64,000 nucleotides of DNA from Panagrolaimus kolymaensis. Lineage: Eukaryota > Nematoda > Chromadorea > Rhabditida > Panagrolaimidae. The translations under genes and the position numbers were made by a program. Positions 37,254 to 48,723 of this stretch are shown here, one piece after another. The notes beneath the pieces are model-generated. The model was not told the DNA's origin, searched no databases, and saw only the letters and a program-made list of their open reading frames with translations. Location: NCBI GenBank assembly GCA_028622995.1, contig JAJQJQ010000024.1:2790001-2854000 (forward strand), read 5' to 3'. Each line of letters starts with the position of its first letter. Positions within the stretch are counted from its first letter, which is position 1.

Positions 37254-37498
37254 TATTTTAAAATAGGGTTCCGTTGGCGAAATGCGAGGGTACGCTAAAA
37301 AAGTTGTCATCAAAACTTTTTGAATTACGATATTTTTTGTAAAAAAAATCGATAACTGCCATATTGTAGAGCTCATCGAGTGACATATCATGGCAGTTTT
37401 AGATTTAATTTGCAGAAAATATCGTAATTCAAAAAGTTTTGATGACAACTTTTTTAGCATACCCTCGCATTTCGCCAACGGAACCCTATTTTAAAATA
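37254..37498. mobile_element. MITE-like inverted repeat with near-perfect long arms
   Basis: About 83-base arms at 37254-37336 and 37416-37498 are reverse complements with a single noticed mismatch (TACGCTA versus TATGCTA when aligned), separated by about 79 bases of unrelated AT-rich sequence. The ends read TATTTTAAAATAGGG and its complement, themselves palindromic. There is no coding capacity. The near-identity of the arms points to a recent insertion or active pairing. Target duplication cannot be separated from the palindromic ends. Confidence 0.8.
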
Positions 37499-40256
37499 GG
37501 TTTATTGTATCTGCAAAATTGAAAAGATCAAAGAGCTTTTTAACTAACTATTTGATAACCGTGAAATTAATTTGAAATACTAATATTTTTCATATTTTTT
37601 AGCATTCAAAAAATCAATTGAATCATAATGTTAAAATAAATCTCTCTTTTATTATAAAATTAAATTTTGCACGTGCAGTAGAAGTGCTTACGTACATGTA
37701 TGTACCTAATTTGCTCATTATCCTTTTTTTGCAAAATGTTTTATCAAATTTAAATGCGACATTGTCTTTACAAGAAGATATCAAAAATAATTCTCGCCGT
37801 CTCCAAAAAAGTAAGTAACGAAAAAAGAAATATTTGTTTCTCAAAGAACCAAATTTAGTTAATGTTCCTTTTTTTTATTTTAGCTTTTAGTGATTTTTTT
37901 GAGAAGGAAGTTCAAAAAAAGTGATCCCATGAGATTTAAAATAAAAAGTAAGAATGTTAAGAAAAACAATCTAATCAAAAACAAAAGTAAACAACCCAAA
38001 CTTAAAAAAAATTGTAACTTAAATTTATAAATAAAAAAAAAGCAGCACCAAAGAATCCTACGTTTTAAAAAAAAAGAGTAGAAAAAGAACAAACTTTTAC
38101 TTGACTTAAATTTACTGAACTTTCACCATAAATAATAAATAATTGAAAAATAATTATAAAAATTAATATGGACGAAATATTAAAATTAAAAAACATTTTT
38201 AAAATAATAAAATAAATGAATTGAAATCGATTTTGAGGAGAAAAATTGTTAAGAAAACATTCGTTGCAAAACACGGTGGAACATTTGTGGAGGGTTATGA
38301 ATTAATTAGCTGAAAAATTAAAATATTTGAGTTTTCCATTTATTTTTGATAGCAAAAAAATATATATAAAAGGTCCAGGAAATAAAAAATAATTGTCTTG
38401 GAAAAATAAAGAAAAATATTCGCGATGAAACAAAAAATAATTTTTAAATGAGAGATTTTGAAGTCAGAGAAGGTTAAAATAATTTAAATAAATTAGCTGT
38501 TAAAATGAAAAAAATCAAATATATATTTTTTAGGTTAAAAAAAATATGGCACAAAGAAAAAATTATTTAGGCTTTTAACAAATAACCTTCTTTTTATGTT
38601 TCAAGTGTATCCGAAAACCAAAAATTGACTCCGCCTGTTTTTTTGTTTGTCTTTCGTTTTAGTTCTTCTTTTTCATCTCCCCTCGAGAATTTTTTTTTAT
38701 TGCACTCATCATCGAAGAAGCTTTTTTTCCATCATCGCTTCATTATCATTCGTTTATGTGTGCCATTGGCGAGTGGTTGGGTTATTTTTGTTTGAGAGTT
38801 AAAATATAAATGTGAATGATGCAAATTAAAACTGAAAAATATTTTGAAGAAAGGAACAAAAACAAAAAAAAGTTGAAATACACATAGAATCGCAACAAAA
38901 TACTTTTTTTAATGGGCATTTTAAAAGTTTTTTTTCTTCTTATTCTTTGTCTATCTTTTTTGCTTTATTTAACTTTATTTTCTCATTTTTAAAGGTAATG
39001 ATTTTTTATGAGATTTCTTTCTATCTTCCTTTTTTTATGATTTAATGATTTGGATGAAAGAACTTTTATCGTGGTTGGTTGCTTTGAGTGGTAAAGCTTT
39101 TTTCTTTTGTTTTTCAGGAAACAGTGGTAATCATAAAATAAAGAAATGAATGATTCATTTTCGATTTGCTTGCAATTTGTAACAGTTTTATTTAAAAATA
39201 ATTTATTTATCCGGCAAAAAATAAAACAAAAGATATCAAGAAAGGAAAGTCTGATTTTTCAAACAAACAAAAAAATACCTTTGCTAAAATTTCGAAAAGC
39301 GTGCTTTTCTCCAAAATTTTCTTTTTCATTAAAGCTTTTATTTTAAAGTTTATTCACGAACAGCAAGCGAATAAGCGATCCGGAAAAATAAAACTAAAAA
39401 TCGACACAAAAAAGCTAGAGATTAAAAAAAATTAGAAGCCAATAAACTAAAAATCCCAAAAAAATACTCTGACATTTTCAATGGAAAATATTTTATTTCC
39501 TTTTTTCTTTTCATTTGTGGTGGCTGCTGTTGATGATTTTAATCTATTAGACGTTTAATAATAAATCAGTCAGTCAAAAAAATAAAAAAACCAAAAGTGT
39601 GTGCTGATTGCTTTAAATATATTTATTTCTTTATTAGTTTTAAAGTGAAAAGTTTGCGAAAGAAAGCAATTATAATAAATTTTTTAAAATAATGGAAAAG
39701 GTTTGAAAATTTCTATAACAATGAAAAATAAAAATATTAATTGATTTTACTAATTTGAAATTCCTATAAATCATTATTGCTCTTTATCTTTTTCTAACCA
39801 TATTTTAGGATTTTTAAACTCGAAGATGAGAGACTTATTTCAACAAAAATCACAATCAAGAAAATTATTAGTTAATTTCTTGCAGTACCACTTAGACTCC
39901 GCATAAAACGCTTAAAGCCCTTCCATGATTGAGAAATACTTATCTTATGCCCCCAAAAGGATGAAAAAAAAAACAATTCGATGATGCTTTTAGGGTTAAT
40001 CAAAAATAATTATGGTTATTACCTCAAAGAAAAAGTCGTATAAATACATGAAAAACAATCTCAAGTTTATTGAGAGGGCACGAAAAAAGGGCGTTGTTCT
40101 CCAATCCAAAAATCCATCTAAAAATAATCTCATTTTTAAATTTATAAAAAGGAAACTATAATATTTTTTCTTTAACTATAAAAAAGTTTGTCTGTCTTTT
40201 TCTTAACGGCGAGCTCCAATCTCCAATTTAATTTTTTTTTTAATTTACTTTGTATC
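37499..40256. other. Long intergenic stretch, one doubtful exon pair
   Basis: Mostly AT-rich non-coding. One plus-strand pair (about 37602-37810 and 37884-37930) has a good acceptor, donor GTAAGT and acceptor TTTTAG, and reads out a hydrophilic tail SLQEDIKNNSRRLQKTFSDF ending in VQKK, but no upstream exon or family was recognised. A minus-strand ORF starting at 38196 has a hydrophobic leader (MFFNFNISSILIFIIIF) followed by a GTAAA donor but no following exon. Both are noted as weak candidates only. Confidence 0.25.
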
Positions 40257-41330
40257 ATGGACTCAATGATCGGAAATTTCGATCTCAATTCTTTCCAAAA
40301 TAAAGAATTTACTGTAAGTGAAATTAATTTTTTTTGTTGAGAAAAACAATTTTTTAGAATTATTTTGTTTATCAAACTTTTGTAACTAAAAGTGAAATAA
40401 ATAAATGTAAAGAAAAGGGATGCATTCAAAAAAGCGGCAGCGAATTTAAAAATTATGGAAATTTTATCTTTGAATTTTATCCAAAAAGAAATTTTATATG
40501 GTCAGAATTAAAAACAACTTTGTATACTTTATTTTTATAATAATAATATCCCATCATTTTTTGCCAAAACAATTATTTTTATTTCGGATGGTGATGATAA
40601 TAAATGGATAAACATTGGTGAAACTTATCGTCAAATAAATAATTTTCAATTTTCAGTGGGTAAAAGCTTTTATAATAAATCCATGTTTGAAGAATTTCCT
40701 GAAATTCAAAATTGGAAAACCATTCATTTTAAATTTGAATGTTATTTTACTTCTATCGAAAATGATTCAACCGTTGACAAGGAAAATGAAAGTTTATACC
40801 AAATTTTATTTGAATTTAATGAAAAGCTTGCTCGCCGAGCTCTGATAAAAACTGATGAAAAAAGTAATAAAATAAACATTAATGTTGATGGAAAAGTTTT
40901 TTATAAATGGTATGGATTATGGGTAAGTAATCGCCACAAAAAAAGTGGATAGCTGAAAATTACAATAAATCTTTTTTAGTTTTCAATTCCCATTCACAAA
41001 ACTAAATTTGCTGAAAATTCTAAAATTTTTGCTCAAATGTTAAAAGCTAATAATGATGCCATTAATATCCATGATTTTCCATATGAAACAATTAAAGATG
41101 CCATAGCTTTTTGTTATCAAGGCTTTCTAGAAAATTACAGTGAAAATTTGATTGAATTTGCTCACAAATATGAAATGGATAAACTTATTGAAAAAGCAAG
41201 CGTTGAAAAGAATTTTGGAATTATTAAAGAAAAAACTATTGAACACAAAGAAGAATATTTCCAAATCGAATATAATTTTCCTTTGATTCAAGAAGTTTCA
41301 AATCGAATTAAAAAATTCTTTTTAGTCTGA
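40257..41330 (+). pseudogene. MATH-BTB protein with internal frameshift
   Basis: Exons 40257-40313, 40358-40922 and 40980-41330. Exon 2 begins in a MATH-like frame (NFIFEFYPKRNFIWSELKT) which meets TAA at 40538. The continuation (PSFFAKTIIFISDGDDNKWI and on to the BTB domain) is in the +1 frame, open from 40512, so a one-base shift within about 40512-40537 is needed. No GT-AG micro-intron fits. The BTB domain spans the exon 2/3 junction (ININVDGKVFYKWYGLW, then SIPIHKTKFAENSKIFAQML and IHDFPYETIKDAIAFCYQG). MATH-BTB proteins are CUL3 adaptors such as C. elegans MEL-26; large, fast-evolving families exist in several nematodes. It is either a pseudogene or a sequencing error in an A/T tract. 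Confidence 0.7.
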
Positions 41331-42218
41331 ATATTATTTTATTTTTTTGATGTTTGAAGTTTCACAAAAAATTTTGTAATTTATTTTATTTTTTGAACGC
41401 TTTTTTCTTTTTCTTTGTTTTAAAGAAACCAATTTTTTCTCTCACTTTTTTGTATCCAAAAAGAAATAAAAACAAAAAATCCTATGAGGTGAGGATAAGA
41501 AAAAATTGGATATGCAGAGATGGAATGGAGTAAGTGATACATGGGATTACATTTTTAGACATTTTTGTATTGCGACAAGGCATGACGAATAAAAGGCGGC
41601 AACCATACAACATTTTTTTGCTTTGTAAACGCCTCCAAAAAATTTAATGAGCAAAAAAAGTTTGAGAATGGAAGAAAAAAAGCAACAAAAAAGAGCCTTC
41701 TATGTTTTTTCTTTCATCTTTTTCTAATAAAAAATAAGTATGTTTATGCCAATGTTAAATTTACTTCTGTGATTGTTGACGCCATAGTTGTTTTTCATCG
41801 TCATCAACAAAAAAAGCATCCACATCATTCAACCATTTTTAGTCATGCATTAAAACAGTATGCTTAAGATCTCTGCTAATCACATTCTTCTTGACTATGT
41901 ATTCTCTAACTCTTGATAGCATAAATCTGATGACCAAAGATAAACTTCAAACAAACAAAAAGAAAAATTATCAAAATCTTGGTAGAAGTAATCAAAAACA
42001 CAAATTTTAAAACGTTATTTTACTCACAAACTCTCTAATATCATACAATAAAGAAACAAAACAAAAACAATGAGTAAAAACGTAATATACATTAAAGAAA
42101 CAATAAATTTAAAAAGTACGTAATCAAAACATATGAGAATCCATCAGTGAGTAAAGCAAAGCATAAGAAGTTAATATTGAACGATCATACACCATCTTAT
42201 AGTTGAACATTGAAGACT
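41331..42218. other. Convergent intergenic region
   Basis: Between the BTB gene (plus) and ubc-9 (minus). 3' UTR-like sequence; base composition becomes less AT-rich towards ubc-9. No other gene seen. Confidence 0.5.
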
Positions 42219-42942
42219 TCAATCATCATCAGCTGGAGGTGCTAGTTCCTTGAATTTTTGAGCTTCTTGTTTGACACGTTGAATGTATTGGGTCCTAAAA
42301 ATGGAATAGATTAGACAAGTATATAGGAAAAACATGAATGTTGGAGCTTTGATATCATCATCAACTATTTGAGAAACAGTATCGTCAAGCAAATGCGTCG
42401 TATTACTTCACATCTTATACTAGTCAAGGCTCATAACAACAATGATAAACGAAAAGGTAGTAAAACATACTTGTTTTCTTTACAAAGTTTATAAGCTGGT
42501 CCATTAGCAGGTGAATTCAAATTAGGATTATCCAAGAGTTCTTGAACACCAAGAAGAATTTGTTTCATTGAATGTGCAGGAGTCCAATCAGTATTGAATA
42601 AACTGAGACATACAGCACCAGATTCATAAACATTTGGATGAAAGATTGGTGGAATAAAAGAGCATTTTGGTGAAGCACCAGGATATGAATCATCGAATAC
42701 CAAGTTCAACTAAAATAGAGGATAAAGTTAATTTTGGAGCAAGAAAAGATGAAGGAGTTACTAACTTTATAAACGCCACCTTCCCATGGAGATCCAACTT
42801 TACCAGGAAAAGAACATTCCCATTTGAATAAATTCAAGCTTCCATCAGCATTTTTTGAAGGTTTTGCAATAAATCCAAATGGATGATCCTTTCTCCATAC
42901 TTTTCTTTCTTCAGCCAAACGTTTAGCAGCCATTCCAGACAT
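42219..42942 (-). CDS. ubc-9: SUMO-conjugating enzyme UBC9
   Basis: Three exons in transcript order: 42942-42766, 42709-42471 and 42294-42219, in phase, 163 residues. It is the sole SUMO E2 in animals; the active-site cysteine takes SUMO from the E1 and transfers it to substrates in the nucleus. Diagnostic sequence: [59 protein letters not shown], then [16 protein letters not shown] with the catalytic Cys of the HPN...CLSL signature, and [20 protein letters not shown]. The region after the active site ([17 protein letters not shown]) is slightly shorter than the canonical LDEDKDWRPAITIKQ, lacking about two residues. The C-terminus ends in APPADDD. The gene is in a more GC-containing, higher-codon-bias segment, as expected for a housekeeping gene. 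Confidence 0.96.
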
Positions 42943-43387
42943 GATGAGTTTGAGCTAAATCTGAAACAAAGGAATGTAAACAATATCAATCAAAGAATGA
43001 AAAAAGCACGAAAAATCAAACAAAGTTAGTGAAGAAAGAATGAAGCAAGCAAGTAACTAAAGAAAGTCAATCAACGAAAAAAAAAGCTTTGGTTAGTTTT
43101 CTTCAAAATTTTCAAGGAAGCATTTTTTGAAATCTTTCAAAATCTTACATAAGTTTTTGAATGTTGCGGGGCAGCAAAAATAGAGTTCACTGTTTTCGTG
43201 GCTCTCTCTCCTATTTCCCTTTCTCTCTCGCGCCCATTTTTTTCTTCTTCCAAAACAAAATCTTCTAAGATTTTGTTCATTCAAAGTTTTGCTCAATTTT
43301 CAGCTGCTTGCTACTTGCTTTTTTGTTTTTTCAATTAATCAAACAACAACAACTTTCATCGTCAAATACTAACTTCTGCTTCTCATC
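42943..43387. other. Divergent promoter between ubc-9 and secreted Cys-rich gene
   Basis: 445 bases shared by two divergent starts, containing CT-rich and CTCTCTC tracts near 43200-43230 (minus-strand GA-rich), typical of nematode core promoters. No repeat. Confidence 0.5.
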
Positions 43388-43921
43388 ATGATGCATCAAC
43401 AACAACAACAACGTTCTTCTCTCTTGATCTTCATTCTTGGTTGTGCTCTTCTTGCTGGTGGTGTTCTTGGTGCTGCTATTCCATCAAATTCAACTGAACC
43501 TGAACCTTCTCAAGTTATTCCTTCATGTAAAGCCAATGCTGTATGTTATTCAAATGAAGAATGTGGTGGTAAAGGTAATTGCTTTGGTCTTTTTGTTGGA
43601 AAGTGCAATTGCAATGCTTGCTTCAACTTGATCTCATGTAGTGATGATTCGGCTTGTGGCGGCCTCAAAGGTGCATGCAAATCATCTCAATGTGATTGTT
43701 TCGAAGGTATGTTTTCTTCTTTCATTGTTTCTTTTTGATAGTTATTGTTTTACTGGTTGTTCTTTCTTTGCATAATCTTTATTTCATTTTTAGGTTTCAA
43801 ATCAAATGGTTTTGCTCATTTCACCGATGCTTTATCTCAACTTTGCAATGTTAAACAATGTTCTCATGATCGTGCCGAATGTTTTGGTCTTCCATGTCAC
43901 TCTGGTCGATGTGTATGCTGA
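43388..43921 (+). CDS. Small secreted cysteine-rich protein
   Basis: Two exons, 43388-43706 and 43794-43921; 148 residues. After a short polar Gln-rich run comes a signal peptide (SLLIFILGCALLAGGVLGAA). The mature part contains three similar cysteine modules: CYSNEECGGKGNCFGLFVGKC, CSDDSACGGLKGACKSSQCDC and CSHDRAECFGLPCHSGRCVC. The CxxxxxCGGxxxxC...GxCxC spacing resembles the CC-type and chondroitin-proteoglycan-3-like domains of secreted nematode proteins of eggshell, gut or pharynx; a definite family cannot be named. There are no other domains. Start is the ATG of MMHQQQ. AATAAA-type signals follow at about 44026. Confidence 0.78.
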
Positions 43922-44330
43922 GAAGAAGAAAGAAGCAGCACCTGATAATAAAGGGCTAACTATGTAATTTTAAGCTTTTTAATGTTGTAATTTTTGTTTA
44001 CATTGTATAATTTTAACTTCATATAATAATAAAAACTTTATTTATAAATCTCATAGTATTCTCTGCGAATCACTGATAAGAATATTGGGCACTTTGGCGA
44101 TGACTTGTTGCTTTTTTGATATATCAAGCGGTAGCAGCAAGATGTGAATGTAGTTGAACAAAATTTGGAGGAAGCAACAATATTTGGTTTTGAAAAAATC
44201 CAAACTTGGTTTGAATCAGCAACATTATTTTGTTTTCATCAAGGAAATGCATGTCTGAAAATTTGCGTTTATGTAAGATTGATTGTTGATTCACCCAAAC
44301 GTTAGAAAATAATAGGGTATTACTCGCCAC

Positions 44331-44768
44331 TAGTGTTAAATTACCGACCGACCGACAAAAAAGTCGGTAAATTCAAAAAATTGTCGGTATGGAAATTGCT
44401 CTCGGTCGGTAAAGTCGGTAAAAAGTCGGTATAAAAATATGGTCGGTCGGTAAATCGGTCAGTAATAAATCGGTATAAAAAAATTTTTCGAGTTAAAAAA
44501 TAAACAAAACTTTCGGTTTTTAGTCAAAAATACATTTTTTCTAATACTAAAGTTATAATAACATCGAAAAAATTAGTATTTCAATTAACTTTTTAAGAAA
44601 AACAAATTCTGATAAGAACTTGAGAAAAAAATGTCGGTAGAAAATTTTGTCGGTCGGTAAAGTCGGTAAAATGTCGGTATAAAAAAACGGTCGGTCGGTA
44701 AATCGGTCGGTAAAAAGTCGGTCGGTAAGTCGGTAATTACCGACTTTTCGGTCGGTAATTTAACACTA
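44331..44768. mobile_element. hAT-type MITE with 8-bp target duplication
   Basis: The 438-bp element begins TAGTGTTAAATTACCGACC and ends with its reverse complement (19-base terminal inverted repeat). It is flanked on both sides by the identical 8 bases CTCGCCAC (44323-44330 and 44769-44776). The TAG-G-type terminus and 8-bp duplication are hallmarks of the hAT superfamily. The interior is full of GTCGGT/ACCGAC units, about 20, giving internal hairpins. There is no coding capacity, so it would need a transposase in trans. Confidence 0.9.
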
Positions 44769-44776
44769 CTCGCCAC

Positions 44777-45270
44777 CATCTAATAGCAGGGTTAAAGTAA
44801 CTAAGTTGAAGAAAATTTTTAGTGGATTTATCAATTGTAATTTAAAGGCTCCTCCAAAAATATGTTTAACATTTAACTTGCCGTCATCATTTTTGTAAAC
44901 TCATCAATTTTGTTTAATCCAAAACCCAAAAAGCTGAGAGATACTGTTGAGATTAGGATAACGCCTTCAGCGTTGCTTATTTGCTGGCACCATGCTGCTC
45001 AACGTGAAAGTTTTCGCTCGCGCGTTTTTTAGTCGTCCAGCTTATCTTCAAACAAAAAATCTTTGATTTCTCCTTCTTCTCAATGCTTCACTTTTTTTTG
45101 TTGCTCTATGCTTGCCTTCTTAGATCCTTGATTATTTTTTTTACTCTTTTCCGAGATACTTACATCTTTGCGTGTTTTTCTATTGACTAATCATCAAAGA
45201 GTACTTTTTTTAGGGAAGAAATCATCATCATTTGAAAATTTCAAATCAAGCAGCAGCCACGATAACGACC
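44777..45270. other. Upstream region of dab-1
   Basis: No coding exon. The region 44980-45110 is relatively GC-rich with CTCG-rich sequence and CTT tracts, consistent with a promoter. Confidence 0.45.
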
Positions 45271-46915
45271 ATGGTTGGACACCGAGGAAACAACACCACT
45301 TCCGAATCATCAGCTTCTTATACCAAACCTACTTCATCTTTATCAGCTGGTATATTACGTTTATCTTTGCTTGCACGTCCGTCAACAAGAAAAAGAAGTA
45401 AGTGTTTCATACTATTTGTAAGGAGTGAAACTTTGCTATCAATGTGTTGCTCGCAATTTGTGATTATGTTTTCTGTTAAGACTCCTTCGTATTCTAGCAG
45501 TCTGTTAACTTTGCAATCTTCTTACTCCAAACGTTGAATCCTCTTTTTGATCGATTACTAATGTCTTTTGTTTTTTAGCTTCATCATTCTCACCAAATGA
45601 TCCATTCATGTTTCATGAAGATGGCGTTGAATTCAAAGGAAAACTCGTGGGTGAAACAGAAGTTAAAGAACCTCGAAATGAAGAAATTTGTTGGGATGCA
45701 TTGAAACTTCTCAAAGCTGTTATCAAAGCTGCTGGAGCTCATAAACAACGTATCATCTTAAATGTTTCAGTCAATGGCATCAAAATCCGTGATGAAAGAT
45801 CTTCATTCATTGTTTATAACTTTCCTGTTTCAAAGATATCTTTCGTTTCTCGTGATTTTAATGATCATCGTGCATTTGGTTTTGTTGTTGAAAACCATGG
45901 AAAGTTTATGTATTATGGTATCAAAACTGCTCAAACATCTGATCAAATTGTAACCACTATCCATGATATGTTTCAAACTGTATTGGAAATGAAAAATCGA
46001 CAAAATGAACTTTCAGTTGATGAAGAAAGCTCCAAAGAACATGAAGATAAAGATGTATGTTTTTGCTTGATTTATGTACCTTTGTTTGAAAAAACTCTTT
46101 GGAGTTTGAAGCGACGCTATGTTTTTCCTTTACTTATATCCTCATTTATTTTTCAGGTATCTTTGGGTGAATCTGCTCTTCGATTTGAAAATGGTTTAAT
46201 CATGGAAAAGCTTGTTGTTCTCGACCTTGAACCTGAAGAAAAGGAACCTGAACTTGTTCATTCAATGAATTTTCCATCCTCAATTCCAAGCTATCCCTAC
46301 CAACCAATTCCTGATCCATTTGATACTCTTGGTTTTCGACCATCGCTTCATCATTCTCAACAGCAATTTTTTGATACAGTTGGTGCTAACTTTCGTCCTG
46401 GTAATGCATCGACTCCTCGATTATTTCCACCGCCACCATCGTTTGCTTATCCACAACATGTTCCATTTCAATCTCCTAAACCATATTCAAATCCACGTCT
46501 GAATGCTTCATTTGACTTTGCTAACCATTCTTATATTAATTCTAGCCAGTAAGTCTTTTCATTTTTTTCCGTTTTTGTGAACTTCCAACTGATTGAAGAT
46601 TTTTATTTACTAATAACATTGATTGCAATTTTCAGGCCAAAAATAGGAGAACCAAAAAGAAATATTGATGATTTTATCAAGGAATTGGCAAATACTAATC
46701 TATTCATGGAAACAACACCTGATCAAAACCAAGCTCCGTTCGAACATATTCAAAATCCAACATGGCCATCAATTGCTGCTGTAACATCACAACCCAAATG
46801 TTCAACCAATGATGGTAGTAAATTCATCCATGTTTCACCACCTAAAATACAAGTTGCTCCTCCTCCAACTCCATCAGATCCTTTCAATGATAGTTTCTTC
46901 AATAATTTGGTTTAA
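45271..46915 (+). CDS. dab-1: Disabled homologue, PTB-domain endocytic adaptor
   Basis: Exons 45271-45397, 45579-46054, 46157-46548 and 46636-46915. A PTB/PID domain occupies about residues 50-200 and matches the Disabled family closely: GVEFKGKLVGETEV, CWDALKLLKAVIKAAGAHKQ, RIILNVSVNGIKIRDERS, SKISFVSRDFNDHRAFGFV and FYGIKTAQ-like YYGIKTAQTSDQIV...DMFQTVLEMKN. Disabled proteins bind NPxY motifs of LDL-receptor-family proteins and recruit clathrin/AP2; worm DAB-1 works with LRP-1 and in EGL-17/FGF secretion. The C-terminal half is Pro/Ser-rich with DPF motifs (PIPDPFDTLGF, PSDPFNDSFFNN), expected for AP2 binding. The 102-base intron 2 (46055-46156) is a multiple of three and open, so retention would add 34 residues. 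Start is the ATG of MVGHRGNN. Confidence 0.94.
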
Positions 46916-48179
46916 TGTATGGATGGATGGTTAGATGCTGATGAAATCCTGTAACATTCTTTCTTTGTAATTGTATAATTTTGTAATATTTTGGTACATA
47001 TTTTAAATAGCTTTGTGAATAGTAAAAAATAAATAACTGTGATTTTAAAGTGTGTATTGTTTTGATTGTAAAATATGGTTTGAAGATAGTCTTTTTTCTT
47101 GTGTGTTCTTTTTTTCGAGTGGTGGTGGTTCACTAATGTCTATGCTTTCCAAGTTCGATTTGATGGTTCTTTAGCCCAGTTGGCACAATGAAGCTTATCA
47201 AGATTTTACCATACTTTTCCAGAGTTGCATTTCGTTGTGATTATCACTTGTAAAATGAATTATGATTACTGGAAGAAGCAACTTTAGAGAAAGAAGAGGC
47301 TGCTCTTCTTGCTTTTCAAACAAGCAAGCGTGGCAAGCAAACAATCTGTAGAGAGAATTCATCATAAACTTTGGTATTAGCTTTTTTATTTGTGCGGAAG
47401 GGATTCATTCGTGCGGCAAAGAAAAAGCAGTCAACAAAGTTTCATAGAGAATAATAAGGAGAAGTCAAAGAAGAACATCTTTGCGCTCAATAACTGAAGG
47501 AGTGTAAGGAGCTTATGGATCGAGAAGTGTCGATAAAAGAAAAATGATAAAAAGAAGTCAAACAAGCTGAATGTTAGTATGTTGCACGATGAATGAAATC
47601 CATAAGTAGTCAGCGATGGTCAAAAACTTTTTTCCAAGTTTTCCCATACTTTATAATTTCCTCCATCAAATGAACCCAAAAGGCAATCTTGTTTACATAA
47701 CTCACTATTCCACTATGCTATGACAAGCATATGGAAGCAAAGGAATAAGAACTTTTTAGGCAAATAATCTCACTGCACTCTTATGTCGTTAAAGCATTAA
47801 TTGACGAATCTTTCATCCCTGATTTTAAACTCATTTTCTCTCCTTATTTCATGTTTTCCGCGATTTCAATCCTCTGCCCATCAAATAAAACACCAAGGCT
47901 TTTTCACACACAAAACTTTATGAAACTTCATACATCAAAAAGTAAAACAAACAAATCTCAACAATTAACATTTACAAGATTATTTTTTCCTAAGTTACAT
48001 ACAAAAAAATACTTTTTGGAACATATACAAATAATACAAAAGTGGAAAGGATAATTAGTTAACAAAGAAAAAAGAAGGGTTAGTAACAATGAAAAAGATC
48101 CCTTATATTAACATGATATAAATAAAGTTGAAATCCATCAACTCTTCTTCTCAGCACCAGCAGCCATGAAACCATTTCT
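46916..48179. other. Convergent intergenic region
   Basis: Between dab-1 (plus) and a secreted-protein gene (minus). Polyadenylation-type AATAAA signals near 47029. More balanced base composition than the left half of the window. No gene recognised. Confidence 0.5.
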
Positions 48180-48723
48180 TCAGCCTCGAGATGCAACAAA
48201 GGTGAATGATCGTTCAGATTTCTTTACACGTTGATTGGGACGAGATGAATCATCATAAGTATCAGAATCAAGAACCGATGGAGGTGTTGATGAAACAGGT
48301 TCAACAAAGAGCATAGCATGAGGTTCGATATCATTTGAATCAGTTGAATGACCATTTGATAGACGAATACCAGAATCCGAATCAAGTGCAGATTCATCCA
48401 TACGGGAAGCATAATTGAGGATTTCACGAATACGACGAGCAAGAGGCTGAAAAGAAGAGCACGATTAATACCGAAATACTGAAACGAAACAGTAAACATA
48501 CAATAAGCTCTTCAGATTTATGTTCTTCCGATTTGAGTCGACGATCAAGATTTGCAAAATCATCTGCACTTCTCAAAACAGATTCATCATGCATTGGCTC
48601 ATTTGTTGTTGAAACATCCGTGGCTTCTTCTTCTGATGATTGCATTTCAGACCGAAGTAATGGTAGAGCATTTGATGCAGCAACAAGAACGATAAAGAAG
48701 ACACCCATAATTTTGAGAGACAT
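48180..48723 (-). CDS. Secreted acidic protein, possible peptide precursor
   Basis: Two exons in transcript order: 48723-48502 and 48446-48180; 162 residues. A clear signal peptide (MSLKIMGVFFIVLVAASNAL) is followed by a Glu/Ser/Asp-rich chain with no cysteines. Paired-basic sites are present (LDRRLKSEE, LARRIREILNYASRM, QRVKKSERSFTFVASRG). The protein ends in Gly directly after Arg, so cleavage at KK would leave SERSFTFVASRG, a candidate C-terminally amidated peptide. The region IREILNYASRMDESALDSDSG is moderately conserved-looking. No known family was recognised. Function is inference; it could equally be an unprocessed secreted protein. Confidence 0.6.

Noticed and set aside
38065..38274. 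Minus-strand ORF with a hydrophobic leader
   Set aside because: A leader-like start exists but no following exon could be joined; too weak to call a gene.
45608..46552. Single 314-residue ORF for dab-1
   Set aside because: It includes the in-frame intron 46055-46156, which has canonical borders; a spliced model fits the family better.
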